From: Clostridia bacterium
GTDB lineage: Bacteria > Bacillota > Peptococcia > DRI-13 > DTU073
Direction: 5' to 3'
Assembly (NCBI GenBank): GCA_028709105.1
Contig: JAQVYD010000031.1
Location: forward strand, 1-11,539
Length of the DNA stretch: 11,539 bases
Shown here: positions 1-6,276 of the stretch, piece after piece
How positions within the stretch are numbered: position 1 is the stretch's first letter
How the letters are laid out: each line of letters opens with the position of its first letter
Translations under genes and position numbers: made by a program
Notes under the pieces: model-generated
What the model saw: the letters and a program-made list of their open reading frames with translations, nothing else
Database searches by the model: none
Told to the model about the DNA's origin: nothing

Positions 1-38
1 TTTATAGCTGCAGAAGCGATTTTTCTAGAACCATACAT
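1..38 (-). CDS. Possible 5' end of a further gene, cut by the window edge
   Basis: An ATG at 38 opens a frame that stays open to the window edge and reads MYGSRKIASAAIK. A purine-rich stretch (AAGGAAAG) lies upstream but rather far away, and a weaker GGTAG is closer. A second ATG at 34 in another frame hits a stop after ten codons. Thirteen codons are too few to identify a family, so this is only a candidate start of the next co-oriented gene. The rest of 1-109 shows no hairpin or other recognisable signal. Confidence 0.2.
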   Translation of the reverse strand, partial: MYGSRKIASAAI

Positions 39-109
39 GATTATCTACCAAGCTTTCCTTATTTTTCTTTGCTAATTTGGATTTTAATACAATCAAGTAA
101 AAATAGCAA

Positions 110-586
110 CTACTTCAAAACAACCGCATCAAAATACATCCTGCCTGTACCTTTCACCACAGCGTTAAGTTCCGGCATAAAAATATTAGCTGTTTTTTTA
201 CTTACACTTACTTTTACCGGTAAATTCTCCGGTGGATTGAAGATGGTAATCAAATCTCCCTGTTTAACAGCCAGACTAAATTCTTTACGTAAAAAACTGC
301 CGACACTCCTGCCATTAATCTCAATTTCTACATCTGCTCGGCTATTATAATCGAGCAGTTGCAAAGTTAAACTTGTCCAAGGAGTCAGAGCTATATTCCC
401 AGCCTGCTCTTGCTTTATCTGCTCTTGCAGTGGTTCCCCCTCCAGATGTAAGGCTATATTAAAACGAGTTCCCATCCCTGGTAACAAGAATAATAATTGC
501 GTAATAACCAAGATAATCACAACAAATTTAAGCCCAAGCACTAAAAGTTCTTGAATAAGATCAAGCCATTTTTCAGTTTTATCCAT
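110..586 (-). CDS. Small membrane-anchored protein of unknown function
   Basis: This 158-residue protein is not one I recognise. It begins with a short charged amphipathic stretch (residues 1-12). One strongly hydrophobic segment follows at about 14-36, ending in LLFLLPG. The remaining ~120 residues are soluble and look beta-rich, with alternating hydrophobic residues around 85-115 (for example VEIEINGRSVGSF) and no cysteines. The likely form is a single-pass membrane anchor carrying a small domain outside the cytoplasm; this is inferred from hydrophobicity only. The ATG at 586 is preceded by AAAAGGT at good spacing. It lies 83 nt downstream of spoVK on the same strand with no hairpin between them, so the two are probably co-transcribed. 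A sporulation or envelope role is possible from context but unproven. Confidence 0.75.
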   Translation of the reverse strand: MDKTEKWLDLIQELLVLGLKFVVIILVITQLLFLLPGMGTRFNIALHLEGEPLQEQIKQEQAGNIALTPWTSLTLQLLDYNSRADVEIEINGRSVGSFLRKEFSLAVKQGDLITIFNPPENLPVKVSVSKKTANIFMPELNAVVKGTGRMYFDAVVLK

Positions 587-669
587 TAGCTTTTACCTTT
601 TCTCATCTAAATTATTAAATATTAACTCTATCCTTTCTTTATTTTAACCTTACTGTAAAAGTAATAATC

Positions 670-1638
670 TTAGAATTGCTGTAAATCTCGCCAAGTAATT
701 AAAATCAAGTCATTACGCGTTACCTGAAGTTGATTAACTAAACGCACAGCCTGCCGACGGATAGCCTTTTCAATTAAATTTCTTACTAAGCGGGCATTAC
801 CATGATGTTCCTGTTTAATTATTATTTTCTGAGTTAAAATATTTTCTAATTCTTTTTTAGCTTCTTCTGTAAGTTGATATTGTCTTTTCAGTAACATTTG
901 TTCGGCAATAGCCAGTAATTCTTGAATACTGTAATCAGGAAAATCAACATGTAAAGGAAAACGAGAACGCAAACCAGGATTTGACTGCAAAAACCAACTC
1001 ATCTCCTCTTTATATCCCGCCAGAATGAGAATGAGATTGTTTTTATGGTCTTCCATTGCTTTAACCATGGTATCAATGGCTTCTTTCCCAAAATCTTTTT
1101 CTCCGCCACGCGCCAGAGAATACGCTTCATCAATAAAAAGCACACCACCTAAAGCATTTTTAATTTGTTCACGTGTTTTCAAAGCGGTATGTCCGATATA
1201 TTCTCCTACTAAATCTGCTCTTTCCACCTCAATCACATGACCTTTTTTCAAAATCCCCATTTCTTTGAACAGATTGCCCAGGATGCGGGCAACAGTTGTT
1301 TTCCCTGTTCCCGGATTCCCCTTAAAAATAGCATGAAAAACAAGGGGATCTGTTAAAAGGTTTTCTTTCTCTCTTCTTTTTTGAATCTCCATAAAAGCCT
1401 GTATTTCCAAAATTAGCTTCTTGACAGATGCCAAGCCAATTAAAGAATCTAGCTCCTGCAAAATCTCTTCAATTTTGGGGCCCCGTAAGGTTTCTGATTC
1501 ATGAGGGGAAGGTGTTTTTTTTAAATTTTTAAATAACGCTAGAGGGGAGATATTTCCCCCATTTTTCATAAAATTGTTTGTTTCTAGATGTAGAGATTGC
1601 TCTCTTTGTTGTGGATAAAAAGTAAGACGCATCGACAC
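670..1638 (-). CDS. spoVK: SpoVK-like AAA+ ATPase (stage V sporulation protein K, CbbX family)
   Basis: A 322-residue single-domain AAA+ ATPase, about the length of Bacillus SpoVK, which is needed for spore maturation in the mother cell. Visible motifs: Walker A GNPGTGKT at 107-114, Walker B VLFIDEA at 166-172, the SpoVK/CbbX-type stretch ERADLVGEYIGHT at ~139-151, FGKEAIDT at 183-190, arginine-finger region NPGLRSRFP at 220-228, and a sensor-2-like GNARLVRNLIEKAI at 280-293. The first ~55 residues are variable. Two starts compete: GTG at 1638, with AAGGCGG about 9 nt upstream, and ATG at 1632 with poorer spacing; I take the GTG. It sits downstream of hfq but beyond a terminator-like hairpin, which suggests its own promoter. 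The ATPase class is certain. SpoVK rather than another CbbX-like protein is favoured by the close motif agreement and by the miaA-hfq-spoVK neighbourhood also found in Bacillus. Confidence 0.92.
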   Translation of the reverse strand: MSMRLTFYPQQREQSLHLETNNFMKNGGNISPLALFKNLKKTPSPHESETLRGPKIEEILQELDSLIGLASVKKLILEIQAFMEIQKRREKENLLTDPLVFHAIFKGNPGTGKTTVARILGNLFKEMGILKKGHVIEVERADLVGEYIGHTALKTREQIKNALGGVLFIDEAYSLARGGEKDFGKEAIDTMVKAMEDHKNNLILILAGYKEEMSWFLQSNPGLRSRFPLHVDFPDYSIQELLAIAEQMLLKRQYQLTEEAKKELENILTQKIIIKQEHHGNARLVRNLIEKAIRRQAVRLVNQLQVTRNDLILITWRDLQQF

Positions 1639-1674
1639 AGACCAGCACCGCCTTAAAACTCTGCTTTAACAGTA

Positions 1675-1702
1675 CAAATTATGCCGGATAAATTGATTGG
1701 TG
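1675..1702 (-). promoter_or_regulatory. Candidate mother-cell sigma factor promoter for spoVK
   Basis: On the minus strand an AC dinucleotide at 1701-1700 is followed, after 16 nt, by CATAATTTG at 1683-1675. This resembles the sigma-K pattern AC-N16-CATANNNTA except at the last base. The CATA core is shared with sigma-E promoters, but no sigma-E -35 is present. Transcription would begin about 30 nt before the GTG of spoVK. The match is short and could be chance. Confidence 0.25.
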
Positions 1703-1734
1703 CCTGGGCAGCCCTTTCTTAGGTGATGATAATG

Positions 1735-1804
1735 AAAAACTAGGTGACAGGGGGACGGGGTTGTTGACACTAGTGTGTCAACAACCCCGTCCCCCTGTCA
1801 CCTA
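1735..1804 (-). terminator. Terminator-like hairpin at the end of the hfq operon
   Basis: Read on the minus strand, a 30-bp perfect stem (1804-1775 pairing with 1770-1741) closed by a 4-nt loop (1774-1771) is followed by G and then five T residues at 1739-1735. That is the layout of an intrinsic terminator, though the stem is unusually long and the T-run is short. It begins 19 nt after the hfq stop and precedes spoVK, so it would separate the two transcription units. The stem is equally stable on the plus strand, but no T-run follows it there. Confidence 0.6.
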
Positions 1805-1821
1805 TTCCCCCTGTCACCTAG
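1740..1821. repeat. REP/MITE-like inverted repeat with a third partial copy
   Basis: Positions 1741-1770 and 1775-1804 are perfect reverse complements of 30 nt. The loop region contains the palindrome ACACTAGTGT at 1767-1776. A third element at 1806-1820 (TCCCCCTGTCACCTA) repeats 1790-1804 exactly in direct orientation. Extended by one base to 1821, it is also the exact reverse complement of 1740-1755. The left arm can therefore pair with either the near or the far copy. The arms are GC-rich with runs of five G or C, unlike the AT-rich surroundings. From memory, arms of the GTGACAGGGGGACGG type recur as dispersed repeats in clostridial genomes, sometimes near IS200-like (RAYT) transposases. 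No transposase is present here. Confidence 0.85.
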
Positions 1822-1822
1822 T

Positions 1823-2059
1823 TTACTCATCAGACTCCTGATTGAAATTGACCGTTTTTAATGGCGAGATTGTAGAAATTGCATGTTTATAAACCATTTG
1901 CTGTTTACCTTCTATCTCTAAAACAACTGTAAAATTATCAAAACCCTTCACATTACCTTTTAATTGAAAGCCATTTATTAAAAATATCGTTACAGGCACA
2001 TTATTTTTCCTAATTTGATTTAAAAAAGCATCCTGAAGATTGATTTGTGATTTATTCAC
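1823..2059 (-). CDS. hfq: RNA chaperone Hfq
   Basis: A 78-residue Sm-like protein that forms a hexameric ring binding small RNAs and mRNAs in the cytoplasm. Diagnostic features are the N-terminal helix INLQDAFLNQIRK (residues 6-18), whose Gln9 belongs to the conserved proximal uridine-binding face, the Sm1 segment FQLKGNVKGFDNFTVVLE (31-48), and the Sm2 signature YKHAIST (57-63). The C-terminal tail is short and acidic, as in Gram-positive Hfq, and lacks the long disordered tail of enterobacterial proteins. The rim carries only R17 and K18 rather than the arginine-rich patch of E. coli, so annealing activity may be weaker; this is inference. The start is GTG, supported by GGAGGGA 5 nt upstream. 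It is the last gene before the hairpin repeat and follows miaA by 37 nt, the arrangement common to many bacteria. Confidence 0.97.
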   Translation of the reverse strand: MNKSQINLQDAFLNQIRKNNVPVTIFLINGFQLKGNVKGFDNFTVVLEIEGKQQMVYKHAISTISPLKTVNFNQESDE

Positions 2060-2064
2060 TCTAA

Positions 2065-2071
2065 TCCCTCC
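2065..2071 (-). promoter_or_regulatory. Ribosome-binding site that fixes the GTG start of hfq
   Basis: GGAGGGA on the minus strand ends 5 nt before the GTG at 2059. No ATG lies nearby in this frame, and translation from the GTG gives the expected Hfq N-terminus. Confidence 0.75.
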
Positions 2072-2096
2072 ATTTTTCTGTTCAAACTCAATTTAT

Positions 2097-3053
2097 TTAT
2101 TCTACATGCAAAGAAAGAGTCCTGCCAATAAAAGACAACATTTCTGTTAATAATTGTTTATAGTTATGTTCCAATTCATCTGTAGCAAACCATTTTATCC
2201 TCGGGTCACGCCTGAACCAAGTCAATTGACGTTTAGCAAAACGCCGTGTTTCCCGCTTAATTAAAGTAACCGCCTCTGTCAAATTATAATCTCCTTGTAA
2301 ATAGTTAATTAATTGCCGATAACCTAGACCCTGCATTGCGGGCAAATCTAAAGAATATCCCTTTGACAAAAGACTTTTCACCTCCCCCAACAATCCTTCA
2401 GCCATCATTTGGTCTACCCGTTGTTCAATTCTCTGATACAAAAAAGACCGTTCTAAGGTTAAGCCAATCAGAGCTAAATTATATAAGGATTTTTTAGGGG
2501 CGGCTTTTCTATTCCCGGAAATAGGCTTTCTTGTCAAGTGGTAATATTCAAGAGCTCTACTCACTCTTTTGAGGTCATGGGGATGTATTTTTTCTGCAGA
2601 GACCGGATCAACATTCAGCAAAAGCTGATATAAATAATTTCCCCCCTTTTCTTTAGCTAGGGAAAAAAGCTTGTGGCGATAAGGTAAAACGTTTTGCTGT
2701 TCGGTAAATTCATAAGGATCAATCACCGCTTGAATATATAATCCCGTACCCCCGACTAAAAAAGGAATTTTCCCCCGACCAGCAATTTCTGTAATTTTTT
2801 CCCGGGCTAATTTTTGGAACTCGGCAACACTAAAAGGCTCGTCAAGGTCTTTAATATCTAAGAGATGATGCGGAACACCTTTTGTTTCGGCAGGTTTAAT
2901 TTTTGCTGTGCCAATATCCATGTTGCGATAAACCTGCATTGAATCCCCGGAGATAATCTCCCCCCCTGTCCTTAAGGCAAGATCTACCGCAATTTTTGTT
3001 TTCCCCGAAGCAGTCGGTCCCACAATAACTACCAAAGGCTGCAACCTTCCCAT
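2097..3053 (-). CDS. miaA: tRNA dimethylallyltransferase MiaA
   Basis: A 318-residue enzyme that transfers a dimethylallyl group from DMAPP to N6 of A37 in tRNAs reading UNN codons, giving i6A37. Seen in the sequence: P-loop GPTASGKT at 12-19, the IISGDSMQVYRNMDIGTAK block at 33-51 holding the catalytic Asp and the Thr that contact substrate, PHHLLDI at 61-67, FLVGGTGLYI at 98-107, and the tRNA-contacting RRFAKRQLTWFRRD near 269-282. Length is normal. The ATG at 3053 has its purine-rich stretch (AGAAGGG) directly against it. A TTG at 3044 would have AAGAAGGG about 9 nt upstream and still keep the P-loop, so the true start may be three codons later. MiaB, which acts on its product, is encoded at the head of the same cluster. 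It follows mutL by 46 nt without a terminator. Confidence 0.97.
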   Translation of the reverse strand: MGRLQPLVVIVGPTASGKTKIAVDLALRTGGEIISGDSMQVYRNMDIGTAKIKPAETKGVPHHLLDIKDLDEPFSVAEFQKLAREKITEIAGRGKIPFLVGGTGLYIQAVIDPYEFTEQQNVLPYRHKLFSLAKEKGGNYLYQLLLNVDPVSAEKIHPHDLKRVSRALEYYHLTRKPISGNRKAAPKKSLYNLALIGLTLERSFLYQRIEQRVDQMMAEGLLGEVKSLLSKGYSLDLPAMQGLGYRQLINYLQGDYNLTEAVTLIKRETRRFAKRQLTWFRRDPRIKWFATDELEHNYKQLLTEMLSFIGRTLSLHVE

Positions 3054-3099
3054 CCCTTCTTTCTATTTTTACCAGTTTTTCTTAATTTTATCATCTTAA

Positions 3100-4914
3100 T
3101 TACACGCGATGAAAAGCTTTAAGTATTTCCTGATAAGTAATTTTGTAAATAATCGGTCGGCCATGTGGACAAGTCAAAAAGTTTTTTGTTTTACTTAGGT
3201 CATGAAGAAGTTGTTCCATTTCCTGAAAAGTAAGCTTAGTTTTTGCTTTAATCGCCATTTTGCAGGAAGAATGAACGAGAAATTCCTTTTTTAAATCAAG
3301 CGCCTCCATTTTACCCCGACTCAATTCCAAGTGTTCGAGCAATGAATAAAAGAAATCCTGAGGTTCCTCACGTATTCCGGAGGGAAGCGCTCGCAAAAGA
3401 TAACTTCGAGGCCCAAAATGCTCTAAGATAATCCCCAAATCTGCTAAAGGCAAAATATACTTAAGCACCACTTCTTCTTCTAAAAGCGTAAGATGAAGCG
3501 CGACAGGATGAAGAAGTACTTGGCTTTCTAAACAACCGTGAGCATGCTTTTCCAGTAAATCTTCATAAATAACCCTCTCTTGCGCAATGTGCTGGTCAAT
3601 AATATAAAGTCCGTCCTCACCTTCCGCCAAGATAAAGGTTTGCGCCAACTGTCCAATAACCCGACATAATTGCAGATCAGGGTCTGCTGACTGTTCACTT
3701 TTCTCGGCAATAACCGAAAAACTATTTGTTTCTTTCCCCCAATCCTTTATGGGGAAATTATTGCTCGGGGAAGGTTCCCAACTATAAAATTGTTGGAAAA
3801 CTTCTTGGACACCCTTAGATTTAACTTGCTCAGAATTCGAACTTACACTAGACATCTCCTCTGCCCGAGACTCTACATAATTTGCTTGCGAAAATTTTTG
3901 CGGATCTAAAAAATAACGGGGGATTTTTTGCTGTTTAATCAAGACCTCTTGAAGCAAAACACTCATTTCTTTGGCTAGAAGTGGATTGCGTAAACGTACT
4001 TCTAGTTTACTGGGATGAACATTTACATCGATAATGGCAGGATCTAAAGTAAGGTTTAAAACACAAAGGGGGAATTGTCCTTTAGGAAGCACATTTTCAT
4101 AGGCATCTTCTAAAGCTTTAAGCAATTCTTTAGAGTAAACCCGTCGCTGATTAATAAAAAAATTGATCCCTTTTCTATTGGTTCGATGATAAGTAGGTAA
4201 AGTTAGATAACCAGTTATTTTCCCTCCTGAAAGCTCACCCTTTACCTCCACTAAAGCCTCCTGGGCACTACTGCCAAAATAATGCTCTAATAAATCAGGA
4301 TGGTTCTTAATGCCGATCGTATTAAGAACCTCTTTCCCCTCTCGCAGCAAGAGGAAATCCACTTGAGGATGACTAAGGGAAAATTGCAGCAAGACCTCAT
4401 GAATCAGGCCACTTTCATATCTTTCGGAACGTAGGAATTTTTTACGGGCAGGTGTATTAAAAAATAAATCAGCGACAATAATCGTCGTTCCTACTGCAGT
4501 TCCTACAGGTTCGAGAGAAACATCTTTATCCCCTGCAACAGTGAGCTTTGTACCATAATTAGCCTGGGGCTCTCTAGTTAATATTTCTACTCTTGCTACG
4601 GAAGTTATACTAGGTAAAGCTTCACCACGAAAACCTAAACTTTGCAATGTCTCTAAATCAGTAATTGTCTTAATTTTACTGGTGGCATGACGTTTAATCG
4701 CCAAAGACACATCTTCCTTGGACATCCCACAACCATCATCGGTAACCTTAAGTAATTCTAAGCCGCCTTTGGTTATTTCTACCACTATTTTTTTAGTTCC
4801 GGCATCTAAAGCGTTTTCCACTAATTCCTTAACTACAGAAACCGGTCTTTCAATTACTTCACCTGCAGAAATTTGATTAGCCGTCAATTCATCAAGAAGA
4901 TGTACATTGGACAC
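3100..4914 (-). CDS. mutL: DNA mismatch repair protein MutL (endonuclease type)
   Basis: A 604-residue protein that couples MutS mismatch recognition to strand incision. The N-terminal GHKL ATPase shows ENALDAG (33-39), DDGCGM (59-64), ATSKI (77-81) and GFRGEAL (94-100), with the transducer segment DVNVHPSKLEVR at 296-307. A low-complexity linker (~340-410) joins the C-terminal dimerisation domain. That domain carries the metal-binding nuclease motif DQHIAQERVIYE (440-451), the clamp-binding-type motif QVLLHP (465-470), SCKMAIKA (550-557) and CPHGRP (582-587). This set marks an intrinsic nicking endonuclease, as in bacteria without MutH. The fourth motif position is Ile where Ala is usual; the acidic and His residues are intact. 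The start is GTG at 4914, giving the canonical N-terminus, with AGAGGGGGG 6 nt upstream. The preceding gene ends 36 nt earlier. Confidence 0.98.
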   Translation of the reverse strand: MSNVHLLDELTANQISAGEVIERPVSVVKELVENALDAGTKKIVVEITKGGLELLKVTDDGCGMSKEDVSLAIKRHATSKIKTITDLETLQSLGFRGEALPSITSVARVEILTREPQANYGTKLTVAGDKDVSLEPVGTAVGTTIIVADLFFNTPARKKFLRSERYESGLIHEVLLQFSLSHPQVDFLLLREGKEVLNTIGIKNHPDLLEHYFGSSAQEALVEVKGELSGGKITGYLTLPTYHRTNRKGINFFINQRRVYSKELLKALEDAYENVLPKGQFPLCVLNLTLDPAIIDVNVHPSKLEVRLRNPLLAKEMSVLLQEVLIKQQKIPRYFLDPQKFSQANYVESRAEEMSSVSSNSEQVKSKGVQEVFQQFYSWEPSPSNNFPIKDWGKETNSFSVIAEKSEQSADPDLQLCRVIGQLAQTFILAEGEDGLYIIDQHIAQERVIYEDLLEKHAHGCLESQVLLHPVALHLTLLEEEVVLKYILPLADLGIILEHFGPRSYLLRALPSGIREEPQDFFYSLLEHLELSRGKMEALDLKKEFLVHSSCKMAIKAKTKLTFQEMEQLLHDLSKTKNFLTCPHGRPIIYKITYQEILKAFHRV

Positions 4915-4950
4915 ACTCGTCCCCCCTCTTCCTTTCTCCTTTGCTCAGCA

Positions 4951-6276
4951 CTATCTACGTATTTCTTCCCTAAAATATTGATCATTTTTTTTATCTTGCA
5001 GATAACAAAGATCGTATCCTTTCTCTTTCTTGGCTCTTTCCCATATTTCATACCCTTTTTCCTGACAAGCAGAACAAGCATAGAGCGGAATACTAATTCC
5101 TTTAAGATAATAATTGCGCCCGGAAGCTCTGTCACTTTGAGAGATAACCTGATAAACACCGGGACAATCGGGACAATAAGAAACCTCTTCCTGCTGCTGC
5201 TCCCTGATATTATCCGTATCATAATAAAGATGACGGCTATTTTTATAAATAAGCTTAGAAGAAAACAATTCTTCCTTACTGGGAGGTATCTCCGCCAGCT
5301 TCTTTTGCCAATAGGCAATCAGTTTATCTATATATCTCTCTACTTGAAGTTCTTGTTTGATTTGCTGCTTCTGAGCTTGTGGTTCAACTACATAGCTATA
5401 ATCTTGACCGGCCAAAGCTAACAAAATACCTAGATTCACGTAAGGAAGTGCTGTTTCAATAGCATAGCCTCCCTCTAAAACAGCTAAATCAGGTTTAAGC
5501 TCCTCTGTAAGCTGAGCATACCCTTGACTACTGACCTGCATATTAGCCAGAGGATCGGTAAAATGATTATCCTGTCCGGCAGAATTAATAACTAATTCCG
5601 GAGCAAAATCTTTTAAAAGCGGACGGATGATCTCCCGCCATACCTTAAGAAATCCTTTGTCAGTAGTACCAGGGGGAAGCGGGATATTGATATTTTTTAG
5701 ATAAGCCCCCGGTCCTCCAACTTCATCAACAAAACCTGTCCCCGGATAAAGTGTCCGTCCGTCTTGATGCATAGAAATAAAGAGCACATCAGGGTCATGA
5801 TAAAAAATGTCTTGAGTTCCGTCACCATGATGAACATCCGTATCCACAATCGCAATTTTCCTAAGCTGATATTTCTTGCGCAGATATTCGACAAGAATCG
5901 CTTCATTATTGATATTACAAAAACCTCTATTCCCATGCACAACCCGCATCGCATGATGACCGGGAGGACGTACCAGTGAAAAGCCATTATCTATTGCCCC
6001 TGCCAGCAAAGCATCACCCAATTTAAGCGCACTGCCGGCAGAAATAAAATGAGCTGTCGTTGTTTGCGCCGCGATATTAGGAACACAAAAATGAACTCTT
6101 TGGATATCCTTTTCTTCCGCAAGACGTGGCGTATATTCAACTATTTTCCTCTGATCTAAGATCCCTTCTTCGAAAATTTGATCCCGAGTATAAAGCAAAC
6201 GCTCTTCCCGTTCCGGATGCGTAGGAGAAATCGCCCAGTCAAAAGCCGGGAAAAAGATTAAACCTGTTTTAAACAT
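4951..6276 (-). CDS. Histone-deacetylase-family (AcuC-like) hydrolase with a C-terminal CxxC/CxxC tail
   Basis: A 441-residue Zn-dependent deacetylase of the arginase/deacetylase fold. From the ATG at 6276, visible motifs are RPPGHHA with tandem His107/His108, DTDVHHGDG at 145-153 with metal ligands Asp147 and His149, GQDNHFTDP at 234-242 with the third ligand Asp236, and EGGY with catalytic Tyr271. All catalytic positions are present, so it should be active. The family removes acyl groups from lysines, polyamines or small amides; the substrate here is unknown. After the catalytic domain (~to 310) a ~130-residue extension follows, with a Gln-rich helix and two cysteine pairs, CPDC (368-371) and CSAC (401-404), resembling a zinc ribbon. 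The frame stays open 37 codons further upstream, but that part lies inside the preceding gene. ATG 6276 has AAGGGGG 9 nt upstream and overlaps the preceding stop by 8 nt, suggesting translational coupling. Confidence 0.88.
   Translation of the reverse strand: MFKTGLIFFPAFDWAISPTHPEREERLLYTRDQIFEEGILDQRKIVEYTPRLAEEKDIQRVHFCVPNIAAQTTTAHFISAGSALKLGDALLAGAIDNGFSLVRPPGHHAMRVVHGNRGFCNINNEAILVEYLRKKYQLRKIAIVDTDVHHGDGTQDIFYHDPDVLFISMHQDGRTLYPGTGFVDEVGGPGAYLKNINIPLPPGTTDKGFLKVWREIIRPLLKDFAPELVINSAGQDNHFTDPLANMQVSSQGYAQLTEELKPDLAVLEGGYAIETALPYVNLGILLALAGQDYSYVVEPQAQKQQIKQELQVERYIDKLIAYWQKKLAEIPPSKEELFSSKLIYKNSRHLYYDTDNIREQQQEEVSYCPDCPGVYQVISQSDRASGRNYYLKGISIPLYACSACQEKGYEIWERAKKEKGYDLCYLQDKKNDQYFREEIRR

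Noticed and set aside
69..350. 93-codon open frame on the plus strand
   Set aside because: It runs antisense to the small membrane protein, which has a better start, ribosome-binding site and composition.
587..669. Possible promoter or terminator between spoVK and the small membrane protein
   Set aside because: The gap is AT-rich but I found neither a convincing -35/-10 pair nor a hairpin; co-transcription is simpler.
1741..1804. CRISPR-like or phage attachment interpretation of the repeat after hfq
   Set aside because: There is one inverted repeat and one partial direct copy, no regularly spaced unique spacers, no cas or integrase gene, and no tRNA, so neither explanation fits.
4884..5318. 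Open frame of 144 codons on the minus strand in another frame
   Set aside because: It overlaps the deacetylase C-terminal tail out of frame. The true frame holds the CPDC and CSAC pairs and continues from the catalytic domain, whereas this one is basic and without motifs.
4873..5421. Open frame of 182 codons on the plus strand
   Set aside because: It is antisense to the end of the deacetylase gene and the start of mutL, both of which have clear motifs. Its translation is a low-complexity hydrophobic string with no family features.
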